Positions 1 to 11,997 are shown, counted from the stretch's first letter. The stretch: DNA of 64,000 bases from Ophiostoma sp. CBS 140.51 (GCA_029298735.1 JANSLP010000071.1:1-64000); one strand, 5' to 3'. The notes: generated from the letters alone by a model not told the origin. Translations and numbers: made by a program.

Positions 1-1389
1 GCCTCCGAATATACCCCAGTTGGCCCGGCGTGGACTGCCCGTTTTTTAGAGCGGTACAGCTACTCTATTCGTCGACAACAAACGCTCGAAAAGAACCGTC
101 AAGAAGAAGAAAACGTCGGACGAGTTGAAGAGTATTTCAAGCTTCTACAAAAAACAATTGAAAAAGAAGGCATTGTGCCAGACGACATTTGGAACATGGA
201 TGAAACAGGCTTTCGAATTGGCGTTGGTAAAGACCAGCTCGTTGTCACCAAAAGAAAAAGAGCACAGTACCTCGGCATGGCGGAAAACAGAGAGTCTGCA
301 ACGGCGGTCGAGTGTATATCGGCAGCCGGTGACTATGTGCCTGCTTTTTTGATTCTTTCAGGACGACGTCATATGAGTATTTGGTATCAAGACGGTCTTC
401 TTGACGATAAAAGCCGTATCTCTTTGTCAGACTCTGGTTACTCTAACGACGAAATTGCTTTTCAATGGCTTAAGCACTTCATTGAGTATATAAAAAACAA
501 AAGAGTTGGATCAAAAAGCCTTCTTATCCTTGACGGCCACGGCTCTCACCATACACGACAATTCATCGAAAAGTGCTACGAAAATAACATTATCCCTTTC
601 GGCCTTCCTCCTCACCTTACACATCTTCTCCAGCCTCTCGATGTTGTGGTTTTTCAGCCATTAAAACATTACCATGCTAAGGCACTTGATATTTTGGCCC
701 GGGATGGGCTGGCAAGCTTTGCAAAGCTCGACTTTCTTTCTATTATTCAAGATATACGCACAAAGGCCTTCAAAAAGTCAACAATTATCCATGCTTTTCA
801 AAAGACTGGTATTTATCCTTTCAACCCTCTTGTAGTACTACAGCCACTATCATCAAGAGCAGCATACCGTACCCCATCGCCACCTTCAACAAATACAAAC
901 GAACTACCGTCTTCTCCCTTCGATACACCCATCACTTTGCGGCAAATCAATAAAGTAGCTCACTTGCTTGAAACGGTGATCGAGACAAACGTTGAAATAG
1001 CAACAACGGCCGCCAATTTATCCCAACGGTTGATCAAGGGCGCGCAGACTGTAGCCGCAGAGTTAATCCAGGTAAAAAGAGACCTGGGCCGCACAGAGCT
1101 TGCAGAAAAGGCCAGACGTCAAAGAAGGGCACAAAAAAACAGCACCATACAGGCTGGAGGCACTCTAGAAGTTGCCTTCGCCAGGAGTATTGTACGGCAA
1201 AGGGAAGAAGACCGACTGGCGAAAGCAAAAAGGCTTGTTGAAGCGGCTGAAAAAAAAATCAAAAAACAACACCAAAAAGTACTGTTTGAGACCGCAAAAA
1301 AAGCCAGGGCGATGAGAATCGAAGGCACTCTCAAACCATTGGATTTGTATGAGGATGGGAGGGAAGTACGTTCTGTAAAGCGTGGATAG
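1..1389 (+). mobile_element. Fot1/pogo-type DDE transposase, 5'-truncated by the window edge
   Basis: The reading frame is open from base 1 to the stop at 1387-1389 (462 codons visible), so the N-terminal DNA-binding part lies outside the window. It is a cut-and-paste transposase of the Tc1/mariner superfamily, Fot1/pogo branch, DDE_1 endonuclease fold. The catalytic triad is visible: the first Asp in WNMDETGF (visible codon 67), the second in LILDGHGSHH (178), and the third in LLQPLD (214). The spacing is 35 residues between the second and third Asp, giving a DD35D pattern. The C-terminal third is Lys/Arg/Ala-rich and helical. No frameshift or internal stop is seen in the visible part, so this copy may be intact. 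Codon usage is more AT-rich at third positions than in the housekeeping genes here, as expected for an element. The family call is firm; whether the copy is active is unknown. Confidence 0.9.
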
Positions 1390-1425
1390 ATTTTTTATCA
1401 CGAACTTTTTGATTTCTTTTTTATT

Positions 1426-1480
1426 TGTGGTCATTAGGGTGGTGTGGTCATTAGGGTGGTGAGCACCACCTTAGGTGGTG
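1426..1480. repeat. Tandem 17-mer plus nested GGTGGTG/CACCACC palindromes behind the transposase
   Basis: A 17-bp unit starting TGTGGTCATTAGGG occurs twice head to tail (1426-1442 and 1443-1459). Directly after it three 7-bp arms alternate: GGTGGTG (1455-1461), CACCACC (1464-1470) and GGTGGTG (1474-1480). Either outer arm can therefore pair with the middle one. The position, 40-90 bp behind the transposase stop, suggests subterminal or terminal repeat sequence of the element. The left end is outside the window, so the exact terminal inverted repeat and TA target duplication cannot be confirmed. Confidence 0.6.
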
Positions 1481-2974
1481 CGAGTCCAACGAGATCCAAA
1501 TAAGTGGGGCGTGGCACGAGTACTGGTCCTTTTCTTTCCATTGTGTGGTCGGCAATTTTAATGCAAGTTAAAGTAGACAGGGGCAAAGGGCCACTCTTGT
1601 GCACTTGTATGATATCTTACTTCTCTGATGTGAAAGCCGGACCGTGCCCGTGTTCGCTTTCTCTTCCCCATTCTCGCATTCTCGTTTGCCCAACGTCGCA
1701 GTCCGCACATCTCGCCGAACCATGGGATGGCCGTTCTAGACAAGCCCTGAGCCTTGCAATACTCAGTAATACATAAAGAAACGACACCCCCTGCTCACAC
1801 CCGCTCACATATTTGGAGATTAAGATCAGCCCCTAAGCCCAGACGGGCCGAGAGACGAGAAAAAGAGTCAAAGAGTGGAAGATGGGCTCGATGGGATGTG
1901 ACTTTCCGGCGTTGCGATTCGCTGCGGCATGCCCTGCCCTATTAAGCAGGTGTGTCTGTACCACAGGATCAAGAAGGCGCCATCGTATGGCTCCGTTTTC
2001 GCGGACGACATGGACACAACGGGCACTCTTGTCCGTTCCGTCATAATACAACAGTACGACCTCCGCATTCTTCGTCTCATGTGCAAGGATACTGTGATCG
2101 TTTACGTTTATCTCGGTCTAATTGTCGATCTGGAACGTCAAACTCAGTATGGATAAAGACTTATCAAGACGTCTCCTCCTACTCAGTACATCATCTACTC
2201 CAACTCCATGAACTTTATGTATTGATTTTTCTTTTTTTTATTTGCTTGGTTGATGCTGTTTCCAATGGGTGTAATAGAATCTACAGCTAACAAGACAAAC
2301 CTGTCCAGGACCGTGGTGGGTGTGGTGGCCCGCCAGTCCCTCATTCCGTCCTCTAGCCAAGATATCATTGTTGGTCGTTTTTTGCCCGTCATCGTCGTCG
2401 CCCGCGTTAACATTCAGAAGAGAAGAGAAGAAGGAAAACAAGACGGAGTCAAACCAGCAAAAAAGAGCAACAACACCCATCGTCCCCTTCCAACCAGCTT
2501 CAGCTTCTGCCTGTCCTCCAAAACGTCACCTGTCCCTCCAAAACGTCACTTGACGCCACCGCTGCTGGCGTCAGAAGCAGTGTTTCTTCCCTCCTCCTTT
2601 GTCTTTCTCCATCTATCACGTAAGACAAATAATCAACAGAGACAGCCCCTAAGCCCCCGATGCTTTCTTTTTCTGCCCATACCTCCCAGCGGACAGGATG
2701 CCAGTATGTTGTGTGTGTTGTGTGTGCTCGGTCTCTGTGTCTAAATAGAAAGCGCGTGGGATAAGAACAATAAAAAGGAGAAATGGTCAAGAGACAGAAA
2801 AGTCAAGAAAAACGGATCAAAAACATAGACAAAGAGGTTGGAATGGTCAAAAAAGAGATATGAAATGAGAAAACGGGAATAGAAACAAGGCAAGGATGAC
2901 ATAAACAAGAAAACGTCACGAGACACAAGCGCCTCTCCATCTTTCATAATCAAAGTTGAAGATGCACCGGCTCG
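1481..2974. other. Intergenic, no gene seen
   Basis: This stretch lies between the transposon end and the 3' end of the PP2A B-subunit gene. Open frames are short, overlap one another and have no recognisable protein similarity. The right part presumably carries the 3' untranslated region of the minus-strand gene. Confidence 0.5.
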
Positions 2975-5179
2975 CTACCCTAATGGTGGATGGAAGGTCT
3001 ACAATGCAGAAAAGACAAATAACTAGGGGGGTTAGCACCACAGTGTAGTAAACGGGAATAATAGGAGAATAGGAAGGTGGCGTGGGAAGAAACGTACGTT
3101 GTTTGTAGCGGCAATAGCGATACTGTCCTCAAATGGATGCCAACTCATGTGCAGAATCTTCTTGTTGAAGTCGATCTGATCTGCGTCTGTCTCCTTGCGC
3201 ATGCGCTGGCCCTGGCCGGCTGCGGGGCTGCCCGACCGCGAGCCGTTCTTCTTGCCTCCGTTGGCCGTCGGGCTGGTCGAGTTGTTGATCGGTGTTGGCA
3301 CGCCCACCTTCTTGGCCTTGAATGCCGACTTGTCGGCCTGCAGCACAACCTCCGTCTCCTTCTCGGGGTCGGTCGGGTAGATCATAAAGTTGTTGTTGTA
3401 GCTACCCGTCATGACGTTCTTGGCATCGCCCGAGAAAACGACCTCAAACTTGTCAAAGATGCTGTCGTTCTCGTACGTGTCGCAGAGTCTCGGCCGGAGA
3501 TGCTCGTGGATCGGGATCGTCTTGACCGGCTGGCGCTCCATGTTCACATCCCAAATCTTGACGGTCAGGTAGTCGCGGGACAGGATGTAACGGCCGTCGT
3601 GCGAGAAACGAACGTCTGAGATCGAGGAGATGATTTCGGAGAAGAATGAACGGGACTGAGGGTCCTCCTCTTGTTCGAACACTGCGGGATGTGTTAGGAG
3701 GCTGAGAGGGGGCAAAAAAGTCTCATCGGAGGAAAAAAAACTTACTCTTGGCGTGCTGGTCGCACAACGCACTCTCGCGCATGTCTGCCAGCTTGATGGT
3801 TCCCTTGGAGCTAGCATACATGAACCAGTTGCAGCTTTGTGGATGGAACTCAGCAGCTGTGATAACTTCTGTGAGCTCCTCCATGTTGGCCGGCTTGATA
3901 TCAACAATATTGAAGCTCTGGTCCTGGATGTTGAGGTTCCAAAGATTTATACGCAGATCGTCGCTGCTGATGAACGTCTCTCCATCACTGTTGACCGAGA
4001 TGCTGTTGATGTGGTACGCGTGGGCATTAGCGTAGGTCCGACGGGGCACGGCGGCGACAACGGTGTCATGGTGCGTCAGGCGGGGCAGTTTGAGGTCGCT
4101 GGCGTTGCGGAACTGGACAGATGGTAACGGCCGCGGGGCGCCGCCACCGAGACCGCCAGGGGTAAGGTCTTGGGTGAGGTTGTTCTCGGCGACGACCTTG
4201 AGGGACTTCTCAAACACCTTCCACAGCTTGATGGTCTTGTCGTTTGTGGACAGGAGGTAATGTGAGGCATTCTGCCGCCGGCACCACTTGATTTTGTTGA
4301 TCTTTTCCTCGATTTCGAGCGACTTGAGGTAGTCGAACTCTGGCTCGTGCGACTGGAACTCGGTGTGGAACTTGTACTCGCATGTCTTCTTCTGTTGGTG
4401 GGTAATGTTGTATTAGTCACTACACACTCTTGACGAGAGAGCAGATTAATTTCGTAGATGGAGGGTGGTCTGGACTCACAGTTTCGTTACGTTCGAACAA
4501 AACGACTCTGCCACCTTTGTCACCCGTCGCTAGGTAGTTGCCTGTGTGGTCAAACTCGACGGTCGAGATGATATCGGCTACGAGCCAATGTTAGCTTCTG
4601 ATCTAGAGACGAGCGCTGGCCCGCCATTTTTGTCTTAGCCTTCCATCCGTGGTGGTTGACCTACCTTCCGTAATGTCTTCAACATCTCCCTTATCGCCAA
4701 AGCACCTGCGAGAAGAGGAGGACGTGTTAGTTGTATCCGGAACAGGTCGGGACCGCCTGAAAGCGGCCATACGAAATAGATCTTGAAAAGGAAGAGACAT
4801 GTGTGTGTGTGCGCGCGCGCGTGTGTGCAAGGGACTCTTTGCCGCGCGGTTGATGATCCAAGGCTCGGGGTGCAGCCAGTCTATGTGATATAAAGAGCCC
4901 ATGGGCGCCCTCATAGATCTCATAGACCACAAAGACCAAAGACGCGCGCAGTATCAAAGGCGGCCATGATGGTGGGGGCCGAGGGGTGTAAAGAGGGAGC
5001 ATCGGGAACAAAGAAGGCCGCAGACAACAGTCGGAGGGGTAGGACGCAATGAAACAGTGACAAGAGGTGTATCGCGGGAGAGGAGTCGAGGGAGGAAAGG
5101 AAGCAAGAGGATGTGAGGTTCAAGGGTTCACGTACTGTGTGAACTTCCACGTAGGGGAGTTCGCCTCTGCTTCCACCAT
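2975..5179 (-). CDS. cdc55: PP2A regulatory subunit B (PR55/Cdc55), six exons
   Basis: This is a WD40-repeat B-type regulatory subunit of protein phosphatase 2A, which directs the phosphatase to substrates in mitosis, the spindle checkpoint and morphogenesis. Proposed exons, minus strand in order: 5179-5136, 4705-4665, 4577-4480, 4391-3746, 3681-3098 and 2998-2975. Introns are 430, 87, 88, 64 and 99 nt with GTACGT, GTAGGT, GTGAGT, GTAAGT and GTACGT donors. The joined frame gives 478 aa starting MVEAEANSPTWKF and running through CFGDKGDVEDITEADIIS, DHTGNYLATGDKGGRVV and DQHAKMFEQEEDPQSRSFF, all hallmark B55 segments. A Ser/Gly-rich loop (NGSRSGSPAAG) precedes the last blades. The final exon yields only TFHPPLG after ATNN, which is unlike the expected hydrophobic end, so the last splice site is the least certain. 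Family assignment is secure. Confidence 0.93.
4797..4829. repeat. Alternating purine-pyrimidine (GT)n(GC)n(GT)n tract
   Basis: Thirty-three bases alternate strictly between purine and pyrimidine: ACAT, then five GT, five GC, three GT and GCA. They lie inside the 430-nt first intron of the PP2A B-subunit gene. A GC core of this kind flanked by GT is a classic left-handed Z-DNA-prone sequence. Confidence 0.85.
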
Positions 5180-7500
5180 GATTCCAAGTCTGGTTTGTAA
5201 AAGGTGCCGGTAGAGCTGCCCTTGTATTGGTCACGAAAACGAGTTCAAGAAGGGTCGAGGTCGGATATGACGCGCGATCGAAGGTCGGGAGCGGTCAAGT
5301 CAAGAAGGGGTGAGGCTGAATCGGGACAGCAAAAGCGGGACACGGTTCGACAATGTGGTGTATCAAAGGAGGGCCTATATTGGCGAGCGGCGGGATTGTT
5401 TTAGCAAGATAGTTTCATAAGAGATGTGAGGTACGCAAAGGGCAAAAACAAGGCTGCGGAAAGGGATGATGCAAGTAGCCGGGGGGGGAGGGGGGGGGCA
5501 AGCGAGGGAGTGAAGTAAAGTAGATAGTAGATAGAGACCCGTCGCGGTGGGATAAAGATGGAAGAGAAAGGTAGCAAGGTTCAAGCTAGGAAGGATGTCG
5601 CGCGACAAGCACTAGCGGTAAGGCAGGGGTTGGAGATGGAGGAGGGGGGATTTTCCACAGATGGGAAGCTTGGGGAAGCAAAGCAAATAGGGCGCGTATT
5701 GGGTTTGACGATGTTTGGGGGGACAAGAGGAGAAGTCGTGGCAGACGATGAAATGCAAGACACGTGGAAAAGTGTGGGCTGCAGGGTAACCTCTTTGGGT
5801 TGACAAATGGATGTTTTTGGGTTTTGTTTGCGTGCATGGTCTGGGCCATGGGCCAGGTATGAGGTATGAGGTGTGAGGTATGTAGATAGAGATGCGAAGC
5901 GAGAGAAGCGAGAGACAGGCTGCGACGGAGGAACGCAAGCCAGGGAAGTGAGAAGAGGCAAAAAGAGGCAAATGATGTAGAGTAGAGATGTACAAGTAAC
6001 AGAAGAGATAGAGGCGGGGAGCGGTATCGCACCTTTTGACTCCGGTTGTTGTCGATGTTGTTGTTGGACGTTTTGATTCCTAATCCGAAACAGAACGATG
6101 CTATCTCGTGAGCGGTGTGGCAGGCAAACAAGATGCAGTTTGCAAGCTGAGCTTGGGCGATAGGGTCGGGGCGGCTCGGTGTCCGATTCGAGGGAGAAGG
6201 GGGGAAGCGTGACGAGGAGCGGCAGGCCGGGAAGAGAGCAAAGTCGATGGCGGGTTGGCGTACACGGCGAGTCGGGAGAAGAAGCGCGTTCCAAGGGGCG
6301 GGACGATATGCGGTGGCAGAAAAAGAGAGTTGAAAGCTCGTCGATGATGGCAACGTCAAAGAGGCGGGCAGACGTGAATAACGCAAATGGCTGTGGGTGT
6401 GTGAGAGTGATGGCGAGATTGAGATTGAGATGGCGTAGATAGTGGTGGAAGAGAGGATAAAAGCTCAGCTCAGTGACGCGGTGGCAGCGGACTGAAGCAA
6501 GAAAAAGAAACAAAGACGGCGGGAAAGAGACGGCGAAGGGCGATGTGGAGATGGGGCAGCTGGTTTGTGCGGTTTGTGTTGAGTGTGAGGAAAGCCGCCA
6601 GTCCAAACAAGACAGGGTGTTTGTGGAGGGGAGAGAGAAGAAGGGTGGGAGGTGACGAAGGGTGAGTGAGAGGTTGAAAGGTTGAGAGGTTTAGAAGAGA
6701 GGAGAGAAAAGGAAGGCAAAGACAAGATCCAGAACCCAAAATCGATCGAAACGGATTGTGTACACAAACAAGGCTAAGACGGAAGGCGGACAGGACAAAG
6801 AAGGTGGAAGTGCGAGCGAGTTGTGAAGGAGAGCGATGTCCGCAGACGACAGGAGGGCAGGAGGTTCGAGGGTAAAAAAAATATCAGCACCTCTGCTCTT
6901 TCCCAATAATTTGCTGGGATGGAACGTGGGAGGCAGGAGCGGGAAGGCGCCAGTGAAGTTTGGCAGGAGTGGGCAAGGGAGAGGGGGGGTCACAGAAGGC
7001 GCGGAAACCAGACCGGGCGCCCGAATGGGAAGGGGCAAGAAAAATATAGGACTGAAAGCCCCTGCAACTGGAGCTCCATAGGCCTGGGCCAGGCCCTGTG
7101 ACAGCACCAAAACGCCGCCGCGCAGTGGGCGGGCAGTGATGTTATGGTTGGCTTGTGCGGGGTAAAAAAAACACAATCAAACTGCAAGGTGGACAGGTGC
7201 GAAAAGAGAGTGGAAAAGTCACCGGCCGCATTAGAGCTATTTGCCCACTCACTAAACAGCTATGACAGAGCTGCGAGCGAGCTTTATCGCGGCTTCCCAA
7301 AAAGCGTTCGAGCTAGATACAAAAACACAGCAAACTATGAATAAGTACCCGACGGGTACACTCTGCTAGTCCAGCCCTAGGAGAGGGACATGGAGATACA
7401 GATGCAGTCCTACCGGCCATTCGGTAAAAAGTAGAGGTATATGGAGAGAAGAGAAAGAAAAAAAACCGTCGATTTTGACGCCTTTTACTAGGCTTAACAG
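5180..7500. other. Upstream region of the PP2A subunit gene, purine-rich on the + strand
   Basis: The + strand is dominated by G and A runs, including a G tract with only one interruption near 5480-5498 and a four-fold degenerate 7-mer (GGTATGA-like) at 5857-5883. The complementary strand is pyrimidine-rich and therefore poor in stop codons. That explains several long but meaningless minus-strand frames, for example 5581-6606. It most likely holds the promoter and 5' leader of the minus-strand gene. No protein-like sequence is seen. Confidence 0.5.
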
Positions 7501-7504
7501 ATGG

Positions 7505-7534
7505 CCAATTGCCTCATTTTTTACAGTATAAAAG
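7505..7534 (+). promoter_or_regulatory. CCAAT box and TATA box upstream of the 7927 gene
   Basis: CCAAT is at 7505-7509 and TATAAAAG at 7527-7534, in promoter-like order and spacing. They lie about 390 bp ahead of the proposed start at 7927. The assignment rests on motif and position only. Confidence 0.4.
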
Positions 7535-7926
7535 GCCGGGAATATTTCCCCGCCTGTCAACGGGCCGCCTTTTTTCTTCTTTTGCTCGTCGATGACGGTG
7601 GCAGGATCAATCCTGGCCGTGGTGAGACGCGGCACTGAAACTGTCCAGGTTCTGGTGTCTATTCTGGGTGCTTGGCTTTCTCAAGCTTTTTGCGACAGGT
7701 CCCATCTTCACGTGCTCGTCTGTTGGCTCCTTCCCTTTCCCATGCCCCGAACTACAAACTACCACGCTATCAAGAGATCTCACTCGATGTTAGCCGGGAC
7801 ATAATAATCCGTACCTTTCTCCACGGATTAACGGGTTATTTCGACTTGCAACGGCAATTGTGCCTGCTGTTGCTTTTCAATCTCGACATACGGAGCAGAA
7901 CAAACCAAAGCAACTTCACAACTACA

Positions 7927-9012
7927 ATGCCACGAAACGACCCACCAAATGCCGAGGGCAAAGGCAAGGGCAAAGGAAAGGAGACGGACGACACATCAAC
8001 ACCGCCAACGACAACATCGACAACAAATGACTCTCCATCAGTCTTCTCCCGGATTGCCCAGTCGGCAGCCGGTTTGAGCCGGGATATGGTGTCGGCCCGG
8101 CCAAGTGGCGGCGACCTGGCGTCACTGATGTCGGCCGAGAAGGGCGGACAGGCAAGCCGAGGACAGCCGGGAGCGGCAGCAACGGCAGGGGAGGGCTCGT
8201 CAGCCGCGCTTCCAAGCTGGTCCGCACCGCAGTCCAGTGGTAGCCACGCCCAACAGCATGTCATGGAACAGGACGAAGCGTTCTCGCAGTTCTTGGACGG
8301 CACGAGCATCGACATGTCCATGCCGACGGAGCCCATTATTGGTCTCGATGATGCCGGGATGGAGGCAGCGTGGAAGCAGCAAACAACGTGGACTCAGGAT
8401 AGACAGTCGGGAGAAGTGCACACATCTACCACTACACAATTCATCACACAACCCTCCTCAGCCGTGGCCGAGCAGGAGCGCATCGACGGACTCGATGTTG
8501 TGAATTTGCTGGCCGTTGACGGCCCGCCCGAAGAAGAGCCCGACTACGGCGACATTGAGCTGGCGGAAGACGAGATTACAGCATTGAGACTGGCGCTGTT
8601 TGGCGACAGGAACAGCGAGGAGAAATACTCTGCAGCGACAGCAACCACCACCAACCTTGACTGGGACACGGCGCTCAACTTTATACCCGATTTCGTTCGT
8701 CCGAACTCTGGCGGAGGATACGAGGAGGGGCTGGGTGGTGTTGTTAAGAGCGGAAAGACCCAAGCTGCTCTCGGCCTGGCCCATACACCCGAAAGCACAC
8801 GGCAGTGGCTCGATCAGTGGCACAGCGTGCTCACGCGCTACGACGACGAGGTCTGGGGCGGGCTGTCGCCGCTGGTGGCCCGGGCCCGGGAAGAGGTGGA
8901 CCAGCTGCAGCAGTCGGAAGAACTCCCACAACAGCAACCTCCAGACCAACCACCGGCGAGCACAAAAGCTCTGAACCGACTCAGGCAGATTCTGGGCCAT
9001 CTGCGGGAGTGA
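7927..9012 (+). CDS. Conserved-looking fungal protein of unknown function, 361 aa
   Basis: Single exon. The open frame extends upstream to 7672, but the start chosen is the ATG at 7927 (MPRNDPPNAEGKG), because the upstream part reads like untranslated sequence and the ATG is preceded by an A/C-rich leader. The first ~120 residues are low-complexity (Lys/Gly repeats, then Thr/Ser/Pro and Ala/Gly). The rest is more protein-like: EAFSQFLDGTSIDM, an acidic stretch around EEEPDYGDIELAEDEITALRLALFG, LDWDTALNFIPDFV, then a helical TRQWLDQWHSVLTRYDDEVW segment and a Gln-rich end. There is no signal peptide, membrane segment or catalytic motif. I do not recognise the family. The mix of a disordered N-terminus and conserved-looking hydrophobic/aromatic blocks suggests an adaptor or scaffold role, which is inference. 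Confidence 0.7.
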   Translation: MPRNDPPNAEGKGKGKGKETDDTSTPPTTTSTTNDSPSVFSRIAQSAAGLSRDMVSARPSGGDLASLMSAEKGGQASRGQPGAAATAGEGSSAALPSWSAPQSSGSHAQQHVMEQDEAFSQFLDGTSIDMSMPTEPIIGLDDAGMEAAWKQQTTWTQDRQSGEVHTSTTTQFITQPSSAVAEQERIDGLDVVNLLAVDGPPEEEPDYGDIELAEDEITALRLALFGDRNSEEKYSAATATTTNLDWDTALNFIPDFVRPNSGGGYEEGLGGVVKSGKTQAALGLAHTPESTRQWLDQWHSVLTRYDDEVWGGLSPLVARAREEVDQLQQSEELPQQQPPDQPPASTKALNRLRQILGHLRE

Positions 9013-11689
9013 TAAGGTGAACTGAGGAGACATTGATGTTGTTGATACCACCCATGGGTGATGGCACGTGACCTTGAATCCGAACATTTCAGCCCCGCCA
9101 ATTTTTTTGGCCGGGCGCTTGCAGGGGGCGATGACATCACTGATCGTCGAGCTGCCAGGTGTTAATGTAATACCCGGAAGCTGGCGGTAAGCTGAGAAAA
9201 CTGAGCCTCTTGACAAGGCGGAATATTGAGTCCCAATACCAAGCGACCGTGTGAGCTATATTGAGGATGTACGACAGAGGATGCTGTACATTTTTACCGT
9301 AGGATAATTTTGGCATATAAATGCAAGAAAGATACCATTCAAATACTGTGCTACTCTTTCCCCTTGTTGGGGCTCATCGAGAGATCGACGGCAAATTCAC
9401 TTAACCTTTTGACGTTGGCAGTTGCGAGAAATGCAACGGCAGAGAAAGGCTGGGGATCGACCATATCGCAGCCTTCCGAATGAATGCACCTTTTTTTGTT
9501 TCGAAACAGCTTGTTTTGCAAAAACCTCCGTGTTGTTTGTGTTGCACTTTGCTGAAAATAAAATCTACCGCTGGCGGTAAAGTCAAAGACACAGCGACGC
9601 GCTCTCTGCCGTCCATCAACGCTCAGGCCTGGTATCCGAGCGCTTGTCTAAACAAAACACGACATGTCCAGGCTTTACGCTCTCTTCTCCCTTTTGTTTT
9701 CTTTTCTTTTTCTGTCCTTCTCCTGTTCTTTTGCCGCCCTTTTGGGTACACTAGGCAGCTATGCGTGTCTTTTGTCCCTTTTCTCCTTTTCTCCATTTCT
9801 CCGTTCTTCGATGCAGAGGGTCAGCTGCTCGGCATTTTCTGCTTCTCGACATTCTTCAGGATGCGGAATATTGGGTGCGAACGACAATTCTCCATGGCCG
9901 CCGTCCATGCGGGTCGACATGCGGGAGAGGGAGGAAACAGACGCAGGAGAATATGCAGCCTTTCAACAACTATCGAAAATAGGTCGCGTTACAGAATAAC
10001 TTTGTACAAAAGTACGGTTCGCGGGCGGCAAGGGGGTTTTTGGTCCAGGGGCAGCCCGAATAGCCCGAAGGGCGGCAGATGCAAGGCGCGGACTGGACGG
10101 GAAAGAAGGAGAAGAAAAAAGAAAAAAAAGAAGGTGAAAGGTCCAGACCCAACTGAAGAAAAAGATACAGCGATGCATAGCCAATAGTACAAGGCGGCTA
10201 GAGGCAAGGCGAGGCACAGGAGAGACGAAGCAAGTTTGGCAAAAGGAAGATCAAAAGAAAACGCGGTCGAACCATTCAAGGAGCTCCAAGACCGAAAAAG
10301 AAAAGCACAAAACTCTCATAGGGGCACGTAAGGGCAGCCCAACCAGCTGACGCTGTATGTTTAGAGCAATGCTGGACTGCTAAAAGAGGGTGTGCTGTGA
10401 GCTGTCAATGGCAGCCCAATGCAGAGCCGCATCGGAATGACAAATGACTGGTGCTATCGTGAAGCAAAAAACCCCGAGATGCCAAAATGATAGGCAAAGC
10501 TCGAGTATGTGCTCGCTTCGTCGTTTTTAGACGTTGTTGGACCGTTCGGCGTTTGAAGACGGCAGAGCGCCGATCCAGGACCGCCGCGTGGAATGTGTTT
10601 TCAGCGGGATCTTCTAGGCGATCCTTTAGCGATTCAGCGGATTTGTAGTGCATACCACCTATTACCTGTATTTCTGCACTGCAATTCTCGGTTTTCCCAT
10701 TATCCCACACATTGAGTTAATGGATGTCTCAGATTTACATACTTTCTTTTGGCATTTTAGGCCAATGTCTTGTCACTTGTCACTCCCTGTCCGAGATGTC
10801 TCTCAATGTCTTTGATGCCGAGAGCATCTTGACTGTGCTCTTTTTGTCTTTCTCTTTTATTCTGACAAACTCCTCACATCCTCACAGGTACCTTACGGTC
10901 GAGGGTGTCTCTGCTGCGGACATTTCGCTTACGCACTGAGAAAAGAAACGAATGCAATATAGACGCAGGCAAGGGACGACATGTAGATGCAAAGGAGTTG
11001 TGAAGAAGTAAAATGAGAGCATACAGGTACGACTTGAAGAGTCCAAGGACGCCGGAGAACAATAGATATTAAGTCACTGCCTGTCCTGCTAAAAACGCTC
11101 GTCCTGCTGATTAAGTCGCCACCTCGTACCTGCCTTCGCCTGCCATTCTATGCCCTTTTTTGCCATTTTGCCCTTTGAATGTCTCGTGCTCAGACTTGCA
11201 TTGCAGCTCGTTCCTGCCCTTTCTGTTTTTTGTCCATCCTTCCTCCCTCACTCTTTCCTTTTGATCATCCTAGCCTCTTAGCCTCTTTCCTTATCCTGAC
11301 AATACGAACAACCTTACACGCAATACGCACACGCAAAGCCCAATATCTCACTGCATTCTCCGAGGAGGTGCAGCAGGGCAACAAGACCGCCGATTGCCTG
11401 TCGCCTGTTTCTGTGAGAATAGACTGCGCCTCCAAAAAAGGCTGAAAGGCAACCATCACCCAACACCTACCCACAAGTCGAACGAACCCGAGTGCGCCTG
11501 CCCTTTTGACAAGCGCACACCACACACACAACGAGGGGAAAGAGCCAAGAGACCCGAATCTTTAGCACGAACAGGGCAGGTACGGCCGGCCAGACCACTC
11601 ACTCTTTGGGATTGTTCCTTCTCCAAGGTCGCATCGCAACGAAAGCCAAACTACCAAGCTGCATACCGCCCATTCACAAACCCTTAATT
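9013..11689. other. Intergenic, no gene seen
   Basis: The stretch separates two plus-strand genes. It has short A/T-rich patches (9240-9330) and poly-purine runs around 10090-10150. No open frame has recognisable or compositionally convincing protein sequence. The right half is probably promoter for the gene at 11998. Confidence 0.5.
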
Positions 11690-11990
11690 TTTCCCTCTTT
11701 CTCTTTTCTGTCTCTCTCTATCTCTATCTCTCTCTTTAGCCACCGCTCTCTTTCCTCTCTTTCTCTTCCCCCATATTTCTATTGACTCTCGAGATCTTTT
11801 GTTATTCTTCTCTATCCTACTCTTTTCGACAGTCTCTCGCCTAACGTCATCTTATCCCATCCCGTATTATTAACGAAACCTATTCCACCCGCCCCCAGTT
11901 CTTCCTCTCTCTCTCTCCTCCCTACCCCAACATTCTACCAACATCTACCCAAATCAAGACCACATCCTCTTCCCATACGAGGGCTCTTTT
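11690..11990 (+). promoter_or_regulatory. Pyrimidine-rich (CT) leader ahead of the 11998 gene
   Basis: About 270 bp are strongly C/T-biased on the coding strand, with long runs such as TCTCTCTCTATCTC near 11709-11735. CT tracts just upstream of the start are common around transcription start sites of well-expressed filamentous fungal genes. No TATA box is obvious. The boundary is approximate. Confidence 0.5.
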
Positions 11991-11997
11991 TGACGGT

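Noticed and set aside
1434..1456. Two TTAGGG hexamers near the transposon end, considered as telomeric repeat
   Set aside because: They are part of a 17-bp tandem duplication and not a TTAGGG array.
5581..6606. 341-codon minus-strand open frame next to the PP2A subunit gene
   Set aside because: It lies in a pyrimidine-rich strand where stops are rare in several frames at once (5586-6386 is open in another frame). Ser/Pro/Leu/Phe-only composition, no domain.
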